NCBI GenBank assembly: GCA_028023455.1 | Contig: JAQFVV010000180.1 | Location: 868,001-932,000, forward strand | Reading direction: 5' to 3' | Source of the DNA: Epiperipatus broadwayi | Lineage: Eukaryota > Onychophora > Udeonychophora > Euonychophora > Peripatidae | Length of the DNA: 64,000 nt | Part shown: in pieces, positions 24,310 to 34,640 of the stretch | Layout of the letters: every line of letters starts with the position of its first letter | Position numbering within the stretch: position 1 is the stretch's first letter | The notes under the pieces: model-generated | Database searches by the model: none | Seen by the model: the letters and a program-made list of their open reading frames with translations, nothing else | Told to the model about the DNA's origin: nothing | Made by a program: the position numbers and the translations under genes

Positions 24310-24599
24310 ACTTTTTGTCTCGGAAAATTTCTCACTAAAACATGACTCAAAGCATGATCTTTAAAATATTACACTAACCCACTGTAATCAAAAATTTAGG
24401 AGAAATATAAATTTATGAGGAACAATCACGATACTGTTAAAATTTTTTAAATGTAACAGTACATCAATTCGTCTTAAAAATTTTGACAGGATCAAATTAA
24501 TACACCCTCGTACGATATTGTTACATCAAATACATAACACAGCATTACGATATAGTGTGTGACACAAACAACTACGGCATTTCCCCCTGCTTTTAGCAT

Positions 24600-24790
24600 C
24601 GGAAAAAGCCACACTGTTAGCCACTAAGCCGAGTTAACATTCTTTCTAGATTTTATCGTAGAAAGAAGACTTAACTCCGAGTTAACAGTCTACCTTTTTA
24701 GCATAGAAAGAAGACTTAACCCCGAGTTAACAATCTTTTTAGAATTTATTTTAGAAAAAATGCTTAAAGGCTTGGGTGCGGCCGCGGAAA
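24600..24790. repeat. Short tandem repeat with inverted sub-motifs
   Basis: Three diverged copies of a ~53-60-base unit carry 'agaaagaagacttaac' and 'ccgagttaaca' (24630-24740). Within units, 'ttctttcta' faces 'tagaaagaa', giving small hairpins. A NotI-type word, GCGGCCGC, lies near 24778. On the minus strand, 'ggcttagtggctaac' near 24610-24635 looks like a tRNA A-box, but I see no B-box. The function is unknown; it may be the terminal region of the adjacent Merlin copy. Confidence 0.4.
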
Positions 24791-25111
24791 TGGTATATTT
24801 CTAGAAATTTAGCTAGAAATCTTGCCTCTAGTGGCTGACACGAAGGATCAGATGACAACCAAATGATTTTATATTATGAAGTTCAATAACAATAAAAAGT
24901 TGCTGTTCAGCAGAGGTTAAAGATTAAGATATAAATAAACAAATATAATAATTTTAATAATCAAAAAGCAAGTCATATATAACGTGGCATTGCTTTTATA
25001 AATATTTATGGAAATAATAGTGTATTAAATATATAAATTACAAAAACCAAGTATAGAAATTAAAAAATATGCTTAAAAGAATACAAAAGCATCAAAACAA
25101 AACTAACTTAC

Positions 25112-25287
25112 ATTGCTGAGATTTATTGAAATAATAGATTGTTGAGTGACTTCCAAAAGGATTGACTTCTGTTATTTTGAATGTAAAATTGTTAGGCCTC
25201 ACCAAAGTCATGGATATTTGGCAATCTTGAAAGTAATATTCATAAGAACAATTAACACCTTTCAGTTCATTAAAGAGGTAAAGATCC
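25112..25287 (-). CDS. Exon B: second half of a fibronectin III domain, class I cytokine receptor-like
   Basis: A 176-bp minus-strand exon lies between an acceptor (tatttttAG at 25289-25288) and a perfect GTAAGT donor (25111-25106). It opens with 1 nt that completes the codon left by exon A. It then runs 58 codons without a stop and leaves 1 nt: phase 2 in, phase 1 out. The peptide has two cysteines eight residues apart (NCSYEYYFQDC). It then has a strand 'FTFKITEVNPFGS' that fits the F-G region of an FnIII domain (hydrophobic-x-hydrophobic, then N-x-x-G-S) as in the N-terminal domain of gp130-type cytokine-binding modules, and ends near 'YYFNKSQ'. The phase pattern is that of class I cytokine receptor genes, where each FnIII domain is split over two exons. 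The next exon is not found and probably lies left of the window. Confidence 0.8.
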
Positions 25288-27337
25288 CTAAAAATAGTAA
25301 TAAATATTTGGGGAATAATGGCCCAATGTAAATTTATTAAATTAATGAATATTTTTTTCTTAAAACAAATGATTTATATTAATAATTAAGTATTACATTT
25401 GTAACTAATTGTATGGATAATTGAATCTGCATAAAAAATGGCAAAAACATGGATAATATTGAGGTTTCAATTTATAGTTGCTACTTTAATGTGTTTTAAA
25501 TCTAAAATCAGAGACAATTTCCAAACATGATGTTTTAAAACAATAGCAGTCACATTTCATTTCAAAGACAATTAGTCTAACAATTTAGATTTCTTTGGCT
25601 GCCAAAATTCTATTATAATAAATGTTGTAAATTGATTGTAAGAATACACTTTATCCCAAAATAGTAATATTTAGACTACAAATGGTTTGAGATACCTCTG
25701 AACCCCCAAAAAGTGATATAAAACACTATGCAAAAAAAATTTGAAAATAGTTTGATTTTTGCAAAATGCAGATATGTCTAAGAAGGCAATGAGATGGACA
25801 CTTATTCAATTTATAAGATTCTATGAAATTAAGGCATGTGAAAATGCCTTATGGTATCAAATATCGGGTTTGGCCATTGAGAATTAAAATAAAATAGAGA
25901 GAAAAAAAATAATGAATCCAATATAGGGAATAAGAAATAAGGAGTGGGTAAATTTATTGTGATACATAAAGTTTTGAAAGAATTTATGTGCATATAGCCT
26001 ATGTACAAAAACTTAAGACTGTGTTAAAGAGAAACTATTTGATGTCACGTTATGTCAGCAACAAGTTTAGTTGTAATTTAAATTCATTGGAGTGTTTTGA
26101 AAATTAAGAATATCAAGTATTAATACTTTCTTTCCTTAATAGTTTTCATCTCTTTAGCTTTGTATTAACATAAGTAATATCTCATTAAATGAGTATCACT
26201 TTCTGTGTTGAATCTATTAAAAATATTAAATATTACTAGTGGAGATGGTTCGAATGAAATGAAACTGCAAGAAAATTGATTAAAAAGGTACAATTTATTT
26301 ACAAATTTTTTAGTGAGAAAAGACAATATATGAAGAAAGAAATATGATTTTTTTGCATGATGCATTAAGAAGAAGTAAATATCTGGAGTTTTGTAAAGTA
26401 TGAAAAATAACTAATAGTGATATAAGAAAATATAATTATCAATTCAAAAAAAGCTGCAGAAAAGAATAAAAGTCTCAATGGTGTAAAACATCTTGATATT
26501 GGAGTGAAAGTTCTTTGTGTAATAAGAAGAAAAGGTGAATGGACCTATTACTAAAAATAGATGATATCATGAAATGGATGGAAGATTTCTATAATAATTT
26601 TTTTTTGCTATTATTTATCATAGTAATAAAATGGCAGATCATTGAGATAAAAGCAATTGGACTAATTTTTTGTTAACAAAGGGAACAAATCTGCTCGGAT
26701 AAATGAATGGAGCTTTAATAATAAACATTATGTGAATTTGTAAGCACAAGACATAATTAAACATAAAAAAATACAAAGCCAATAAATAATAATAAAAATT
26801 ATTGTAGTTAGTTTCAATTAAGGTTATTTTTAAAGTTTATATTGGTACACTTAAAATTTTAAAAATCGCATTTGAAAAATATAAGATGATATATTTGCAC
26901 CATAATAATAATTATCAGAAGTTTATTACTCAAGAATTTATAAGAAGTTGCAGTTACAGGGTAGGCTAGGCCCCAGAATCTACTGCCCCAAATACAAAGG
27001 GCACCCTTAAAAAAATTCAAGATTTTGTTATTTTTTTAATATTTTTGCAGTGTTCATTTAATTTAAAATAGTTTATATTGCATTAAAAAATTTATGCTTC
27101 ATTGCTTCTCTTTTATCAACTGATGATGATCAAGTGTTATCATAGTGCTTCATTGTGACCTGTCTTTAGGCGGAATCATTTCCATACATATCAAAGTAAC
27201 ACATTTTTTCTTTGTCATCAGCAATGCAATTTTATATTCAGAATCCATTCCTATCTTTTTTTCTTGTTAAAAAGTTCAGATTTTCCCAGTCTTGTTATAT
27301 TCTATCAGTCATGTGATTTTTTAAAATTTTTTTTCCT
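25288..27337. other. Intron sequence, no gene recognised
   Basis: About 2 kb of A+T-rich sequence immediately upstream (in gene sense) of exon B. One G+C-richer patch at about 26955-27008 ('gggtaggctaggcccc') looks like a fragment of a dispersed repeat, but I cannot name it. Confidence 0.5.
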
Positions 27338-29228
27338 CCATTTTGAATTTCAAAAACAACCAAAAACATCGTCTGACACATCTAAGTGATAAAAAAAGTA
27401 CGCGAAAACGGGGGTAAAAAATTAGAACTTGGGTCACGTGACTTGGGGAAAAAAATCCCCCGAAACATCGCACAGGTAAAAAAAACGCCAAAACATGAAA
27501 AATTTAGAAACTCTGGTCACGTGACTGTAATATCGATTAAAATCAACACTTAGATCTGAGAATCGCAAAAAATATTTTAAAAATATAAAAAGCATCACGT
27601 ATTATTGACATATAAAAAGCATAGATATATAAAAAGCTAACATGCATTATTAAACCATACAGGTTACAATATTAAGTCTTACATTTATAACTTGTAAACC
27701 TCATTTTTGTAAACATATAAAAAGATCGATCAAAGATATATATATAAAAGTCAAACTAAAACTTATTCATTTTATAATTCCCTTTGTTTGCAAAATTTCA
27801 GATTCTCTGCCTAGAATAACATTCAAAATGTACAACCCGGGTTATGTGACTCTAATATCGATTAAATACCTTATCCATTCGTAGGACACCCCCCCCCCCC
27901 CCGCCGCGCGAAAGTAAATCAACAAGGTATTTTTTTTAGATTATCATTGGCTAAAAAGTAGATTTTCTCATTTTAAATTATAAATCAAATAATTTATTAT
28001 ATAGCCTAGTTTACAAAAATAATATTAATTTTAATTAATTTATCAAAATTATTTAGTTTTCGCAATTCATAAGTTATTAAAAGTTATAAAATGACTTCTT
28101 ATAGTTTATTTTCAATTATGGGGGGAAAGATTTTAGATAATTAAATTGTTTTCCTCTCCTCTTAAAATCTCGAGGGAGATCAAAGCAAAACCTCTTAGAT
28201 TTTAAACTCAACAGTAACAAGATTTAAAAGTTTCTCTTCTCACCTCCCCCTTCCCATCATATGAAAACATATTGTTTAGATTCAAATGTGTATTAAATTT
28301 AATAAAGGATGGCGAGCATATAAACCAGATAATTTGTACACAGTTACTTCACTACTACCCAATAATTAATGCCGTAAGTCAAATAAAATATTTTATGTAA
28401 ATAAACTTATAAAGTGCGGTAATACTGTAGCTTTAGATATATATAGAAATATGAAGTAACTATATTAATATTTGTAAAAGCTAATACGCAATTCATTTAT
28501 AACTTGTAATAACTTATGAATTGCCAAAACTAAATAATATTTAATAAATTAGTTAAAATTAATATTATTTTTGTAAACTAGGCTGTATAATAAATTATTT
28601 GATTTATAATGTACTTTTTAGCCAATGATAATCTAAAAAAAATACCTTGTTGATTTTTAGCGCGCGGTGGGGGGAGGGGTGTCCTATGAATGGATAAGGT
28701 ATTTAATTGATATTAGAGTCACATGACCCGGGTTGTACATTTTGAATGTTATTCTAGGCAGAGAATCTGAAATTTTGCAAACAAAGGGAATTATAAAATG
28801 AATAAGTTTTAGTTTGACTTTTATATATATATATACCTTTGATCGATATTTTTATATGTTTACAAAAATGAGGTTTACAAGTTATAAATGTAAGATTTAA
28901 TATTGTAACCTGCATGATTTAATAATGCATGTCAGCTTTTTATATATCTATGCTTTTTATATGTCAATAATAAGTGATGCTTTTTATATTTTTAAAATTT
29001 TTTTTGCGATTTTCAGATCTATGTGTTGATTTTAATTGATATTACAGTCACGTGAACAGAGTTCTAAATTTTTCATGTTTTGGCTTTTTTTTTCCTGTGC
29101 GGTGTTTCGGGGGATTTTTTTTCCAAGTCACGTGACCCAAGTTCTAAATTTTTTTCCGTTTTTGTGTACTTTTTTATCACTTAGATGTGTCAGACCATGT
29201 TTTTGGTTATTTTTGAAATTCAAAATGG
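27338..29228. mobile_element. Palindrome B: foldback element with ~770-bp inverted arms
   Basis: The left arm (27338-28098) and right arm (28470-29228) are reverse complements at roughly 90-95%, separated by a loop of about 370 bases. Ends read CCATTTTGAATTTC and its complement. Notable shared content: a C-run followed by GCCGCGCG (27888-27908, less perfect at 28660-28680), repeated 'tataaaaagc' words (27575-27640), and two CACGTG E-boxes per arm. No coding capacity; the + strand frame at 29036-29245 is simply the arm. No clear target duplication is seen. It is likely a non-autonomous foldback or MITE-like element inside the receptor intron. Confidence 0.75.
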
Positions 29229-30082
29229 CCGAGATCGCGTACTAAAAGAGCACCCATGATTCCTTATCACAAATAAAAATTGATTCTAATCTAAACTAAA
29301 TGATTTATTAATCTAAGCTAAGTGCTCTCTACAGTATTTGGTGATATACATTTTTTTAAAAAAAAACATACCCTTATCAATTGTCACATATAATAATATT
29401 TCAGAAGTTTAATGAATTTGTCTAAATTAAAATTAACTCTTAATTTTATTAATTTCTAATTAAAATAATCGAAAAATATTATGCATTTTATTGCTTTTGC
29501 CATAAGTGAAGAAAGTCATATGTTTTCTTGATGCTCATTATTTAACATAAAATGGGGTCATTAAATAATGTAATTAATATATTATCAATTTGATAGTATA
29601 AAAATAAAGATGATTATTGAATGTGATGTGCATTAGGTTCAAAATTCATAGTGATGAAAGCTATAAGTCTTAAAAAAAATTCTAATTAAGAATATACTTA
29701 AATTATAAATGAAAGAAAAATAATGATAGTGACTGCTACATCTTTGTTATTCGTATAAATAAAGGATATTTTCATATTACAGTTATAACCTGTATTGATG
29801 TTACTTATCACTATTTTGAAATTACAAGTGATCACCACTACATGGCTATCTGAAAAAGTACTCGCATTTTATCAGACTGCTGAAGTCCATAAATACAAAA
29901 AGATTTAAGAATGTATAAGGAATTCCCTAATGTAGTAACCAAAACTAACTATTGATTATTATCTATTATATCTTATTTGTATTAAATATTTAAATTTACT
30001 GTTATCTTATTATAATACAATCGTTTTATTCCATATATTTATAGAAAACAAGTTAGCCAAATATCTATTTGGTATATTAATC
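29229..30082. other. Intron sequence, no gene recognised
   Basis: About 850 bases, A+T-rich, between palindrome B and the Merlin element. I see no repeat or coding signal. Confidence 0.5.
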
Positions 30083-31055
30083 GGTAAAGGTTTACTATAA
30101 CGGTCTATGGGTGTTTGCCCTCTATTGTTTAAAATTTAAACTAAATTGTTGGAGAATCTTATGTGTATGTTATTATATTACAAATAAATTAAAATTTAAT
30201 CAAATGTAAAAGATAATAAAAACATTTACCTTTTTAAACATAATTATGTCCTATACACACTAGGAAGTTGGAGAAAAAAGCGGTATTGCTGTTTCTACTC
30301 CGGAGGGCAAATTCATGCAGGTACGATGAAAACAAAGCTCTACTAGTGCCAGATTGGAATTTCAGTTTACGCTTTGCTCTCATCCACATCTTTTCAATAT
30401 TCTGGGTGTCTGTGTGTCTTGGTCTTCGGGATGCACGAAGTTGTCCTGATGGACGACAACCAAATGCATATACACACCATTGTTGAGACTGCTAATGTTA
30501 TTGTACACAGCCCAACCATCTGAAATAATGTGCATACCTGGTAAAATGAACCGCTGTATCAGGCCCTCCAATGTATCAGCCTTCCTGTCTGCAACTTCTG
30601 TCAAGAAGCACTTTCTTGATGCTCTCTCTATACCGCCAGAATAGCAGCAACACTCAAAATTTCACCATCAGGTACTAAGCATGTAGCAGACATTTTTTCC
30701 AACTATAAAACTGTACACATGTGCGTGTAATTCGCGCCGTTGAACACAGGGTGTCTTGTTGTTGTTGTGTTTTTTTTTGCAACATGTGCTATAAATGTAG
30801 TTATTTTAAATTCTTAAGTTGTAGACAGTTTAAATTCTTAACTTTCAAACCAATTAAAAGTAATTCTTTTAATTAATGACGTGTAATTAATCCAACATTC
30901 AAAAGGTTTTTTTTATTATTATTATCTTTTACATTTGATTAAATTTTAATTTATTTGTAATATAATAACATACACGTAAGATTCTCAAACAATTTAGTTT
31001 AAATTTTAAACAATAGAGGGCAAACACCCATAGGCTGTTATAGTAAACCTTTACC
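30083..31055 (-). mobile_element. Merlin-superfamily DNA transposon with long TIRs
   Basis: Inverted ends begin GGTAAAGGTTTACTATAAC (left) and match the complement at the right end. Similarity extends about 150 bases on each side (30083-30237 and 30905-31055). The flanks give an 8-bp target duplication with one mismatch: TATTAATC before 30083 and CATTAATC after 31055. Merlin elements characteristically make 8-9 bp duplications, which agrees with the IS1595/ISXO2-like transposase relic inside (30661-30234, minus strand). At 973 bp it is about the size of compact Merlin copies, but the N-terminal zinc-ribbon half of the transposase is missing, so this is an internally deleted, inactive copy. 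Confidence 0.8.
30234..30661 (-). pseudogene. Merlin (IS1595/ISXO2-like) transposase, catalytic-domain relic with frameshift
   Basis: Reading the minus strand from about 30660, the peptide passes through GGIERASRKCFL, then 'EVADRKADTLEGLI', then 'HIISDGWAVYNNI', whose SDGW carries a catalytic aspartate. It continues to 'DNFVHPEDQDTQT'. At about 30400-30415 the frame shifts by one base. The other frame resumes with QNIEKMWMRAKRKL and 'SSYLHEFALRSR', the usual end of ISXO2-like domains, and stops at 30234. A TGA near 30662 closes the frame upstream, so the first catalytic aspartate and the zinc ribbon are lost. This fragment would have cut and joined transposon ends. The + strand frame at 30268-30486 is a shadow. 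Confidence 0.8.
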
Positions 31056-31117
31056 CATTAATCATTTAAGCCAATAAACATCACATGATCACTATTTCTT
31101 ATGCTTGCTCTTAACTA

Positions 31118-32220
31118 TTATTAAAATAGGTAAAACTCTCTATACGTATTGCCACTCAGTGCAATATATATATGACTATTGTTATATCCACACTTACGAC
31201 TGTGCCAATGTTATATCCGCAAGTCTGACTGTGCGGCTATCCAATAACGTTCGCTAATGTTCTCCAACGAATGGTCTATTCTGCAACGAATGCCTTTCTC
31301 TGCAACGAATGCTTCTACTCTGCAACTATTGCTCTGCTCTGCAATGAATGCTTCTACTCTGCAACTGATGCTCTGCTCTGCAACGGATGTTTCTACTCTG
31401 CAACTAATGCTCTGCTCTGCAACGAATGCTTCTACTCTGCAACTAATGCTCTGCTCTGCAACGAATGCTTCTACTCTGCAACTAATGCTCTGCTCTGCAA
31501 CAAATGCTTCTACTCTGCAACTAATGCTCTGAATATCTCCACTGTGGTCTCTTTCAGCTACACCCGTGAACTACATTTCCACTGGGCGCTGGTCATTAAC
31601 CACCAGCACTGACGCGATATATCTCTACTGGTGTTAAACAGACATCTACTGCTGTTGTGTTCCAAATATGGCTGCTAATAACTGCCTTACTCAGCATAGT
31701 TGTTACACCATCTTTTATTGCTTGCTGATAACTGTAGCAATTAATCCTTGTCCAATCAGGTAACGTCTTTTATCCAAAAACATTTGCAATCAGCAAATAT
31801 CTCTTGGAATTACCATCCGCCATTACATTACTTAACTTCCTCTGTTATCAGCGTGTGATCTACAACAACCACTCGAACAAATTCTAGTTTTTCTGGAGTG
31901 CACAAACATGTCTGCCATTTTACAAAACGCTACAACTATATAAGAAGATGAGCTTGGATTGGAAATATTATAGTGTTTTTAATTTAAGTCTCATAATTTT
32001 GTAGTTAGGTAGAGATAAAAGATGACTGCTGGAGGGTTGCATTAGATCCTAAGATCTAGCTGCAGTGCTCTCAGATCCAAGGCTCCTCACTAACAAAGGC
32101 CGCAAGCCAGAAACTAGTCTGGGGATATTGGTTGAGTAGGCACTAGATGGGGATTTTATGCACAAGCCTTCTGAAATCCATTGTGGTAATACATATAAAG
32201 AGTTTTGCCTGTTTTAATAA
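31118..32220. mobile_element. TIR element carrying a minisatellite
   Basis: The two ends are inverted over about 38 bases: TTATTAAAATAGGTAAAACT at the left, and at the right the complement reads TTATTAAAACAGGCAAAACT. The mismatches I see are transitions. The roughly 1.1-kb body has no transposase. It holds the 39-bp minisatellite, a G+C-richer stretch at 31540-31700 and another at 32040-32190. The word CATTAATCATTTAAG occurs at 31056-31070, 47 bases outside the left end, and again at 32221-32235 directly outside the right end. It is likely a non-autonomous DNA element. Confidence 0.55.
31265..31530. repeat. 39-bp minisatellite
   Basis: About six and a half copies of a 39-base unit. Each unit is made of two diverged ~19-20-base halves that begin CTCTGCAAC: one continues GAATGCTTCTA, the other TAATGCTCTG. 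Because 39 is a multiple of three, several reading frames stay open through the array, giving repetitive open frames (cysteine/leucine-rich, 31257-31612). I regard these as by-products of the period, not a gene. Confidence 0.9.
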
Positions 32221-32929
32221 CATTAATCATTTAAGGACAAATAAAAAATAATATCTAAAATACTTTTTACATTAAATATATTTGCCTTTTTATGGGCATA
32301 TTCATTTCAAATCATGAGGCATATTATTGTCCAACATATTTAGTATTATCTGAAAGTTTATAAAATGGTTTGATCTATGCATTCAACAACTCAATAATGT
32401 ACATATGTATTGATTAAATAAATTCTTTGCTTGTATTTCATAGGTTAAACAAAATGAATGCTATTTTATTTTTTTAAAACATATAAATTGCTATATTTTA
32501 GCTATAAAATTTTACATTATCTATATAATCATTGAACTTATCACAATGTATTTTTTGTTTGAAAAATGAAATGTTTTTATAAAGATTTATACATTGCTAT
32601 CAATTAAAAGAAACTGCCTAAATAAAAATGAAAACAATCATGCAAATGTCACCTACACACATGCATAGTTCTATTAATGAAACCAGGCTGTTAAATTCAT
32701 TAGGGCCACAGTAAGTATTAGAGATCAATCGGCAGGTCACATCCTAAAAAACATCTGATTTTTTATTAATAGTGCAATTGCACATACATCTGTACAAAAT
32801 GACAATTATGTTATAAAAGTATATATGAAATACAATTCTTTTTAAGTTTATGTTATTATATATTATTATTTTGAAGAAACATTGCAACATTTTTCATTAA
32901 TTAAATCTTCAAAATTTAATTGCATTTCT
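32221..32929. other. Intron sequence, no gene recognised
   Basis: About 700 bases, A+T-rich. Beyond the CATTAATCATTTAAG word at its start, nothing is recognisable. Confidence 0.5.
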
Positions 32930-34640
32930 TTAGTTGTGGTTATTTTTAAAATTGATTGCTGTTAGTGTTGATTTTTCTGCAGCTTTATTATTTTTTAAAA
33001 TGGAAAATAATTGTTTGCACAAATATGTACTACCAAACATAGCTAAAATACATTTAATTCCACATAATTCAAAAGGAAATTGATCAATTGATAAATACTT
33101 ACAGCAATGTGGAATCCCCACATCTTAATTTAATACAGAATCACAATGATTAATTCCAGTTGTAAATTGTCATTAACAGTTTCAGCATCAATAGATAAAG
33201 AAGAAGTAAATTGGTGAAATTAAAATCTTTGGTTTTTATGTTTTAATAATTTAATTTGATTAGCATATTCTAAAAATTTCAATTCTGGTAATTTTTGTAA
33301 TAATAATTGGCAACATTCAAAATGAGATAATTTTTTTTAAATTTGTTTTTTCCAGAATAATAATTTATCTTTGAAATCATTGGTAGTATCAAATCATGTG
33401 GTAATCTCATGATAATAATTTAAGATTAAGCTTATAATTTAAGATTAATCTGGCTATGATAATTTGTAATGTTAATTCAAAAAGTTAGGTCTTTTATCCA
33501 TTGACCATCTTTTATTCCACATTCATAATTTTTAACTTCTAGAAAATTAATAATTTTTTTTAGCAATTGGAAAATTGCTTTAAAACTTTAAGACTAGCCA
33601 CCAAATTTCTGCATAATAAAGCAGATTGGTTGATTTATTCTTATATCTTCTAAAAAACAATTTAAATTAGTGGGATTAAGCCTATGTGTGCTAATATAAT
33701 TTACAATTTTAGTGACATTTTTTATAATATACAATATTCAAAATTTTGAAGCATAATGTTTGCTGATAATAATGCCCTGAAAATGTTGAAAACAAGCATT
33801 ATATTGTTGTTTATATTTTTCTTGTTGTTATCTGATAACTCCTTTAATTAATAACACCAACCAAAGCAGGATCACCATCAGTTAAGAAATAAATTGCATT
33901 TCTTCAAAACTTCCATAAGTGTATTAAAAATATCAACTCAAATGGTTGAATTGTGCATTGGAATAATTTTCAAAAGCTCTTTACTTCCTTTTAAATTCAC
34001 ATTAAATCTGCGAATAAAAACAGCCAGCTCAACTTTATCCATTATGTCTGTACTTTCATTAATTGCAATGGAATGTCTTAAATGTTGTAAGTATTGATTT
34101 TATTTGATTCTTTAAATTCCCAATTATATTATCAATTTTGATAGTATTTGGAATCAAACTTATATTTTTGAATTTCTTTAATTGTTCTAGACTCAACATT
34201 TTCACTGATACCTTCATAAATAAATTTCCATTCAGTGAATGGTTGCAATTCAATGCAATATTATATAATTTCTTTTAACATTTTTCAACAAGTTTGATAA
34301 ATAAACATGATTTATTAAGGGTCAACATGGATTTTGACAATTTATCACCACAAAATTTTCTAGCATATTTATTTGCCATACTTTTCTTGATGAATTATAT
34401 GTTAGTGTCTTTTAATATTATAATCTTTGTAAACTGCAAGAGAGTTTTTATATATCAGATACAAAATTTTATTTTTTCTTTGAGTACACAAATAAATATT
34501 TTAATTTCTATTTTTCTTAAAAAGTGTGATGTTTTTCTTCAATTAAATCACTTTTGTCCTCATAGAGAGCTTTGGCATTATTTTAATAAATTTTCAATTA
34601 ATTACAAAAATAATTACACTTTTTAATATAAGAATATTTT
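32930..34640 (-). pseudogene. Decayed hAT-superfamily transposase (ZBED5/GTF2IRD2-like)
   Basis: Minus-strand remnants appear in order across several frames. At about 34253-34062 is a helical region ('LSLEQLKKFKNISL', then 'IIGNLKNQI'), as precedes the catalytic core in this family. A frameshift near 34070 leads into INESTDIMDKVELAVFIRRF and 'LLKIIPMHNST', the family's 'DESTD' box with the catalytic Asp changed to Asn. A 'TDGDPALVGV' block follows near 33890-33850. At 33121-32930 is a typical hAT C-terminal dimerisation motif, FGSTYLCKQLFSILKNNKA. At least one frameshift and several stops separate the blocks. The BED finger and TIRs are not recognisable. The element is long dead. Confidence 0.75.

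Noticed and set aside
29036-29245. Plus-strand 69-codon frame rich in Phe
   Set aside because: It lies in the right arm of palindrome B; the left arm has no equivalent open frame, so it is not conserved.
31257-31612. Two overlapping repetitive open frames rich in Cys, Leu and Asn
   Set aside because: They run through a 39-bp minisatellite whose period keeps frames open; there is no non-repetitive coding part.
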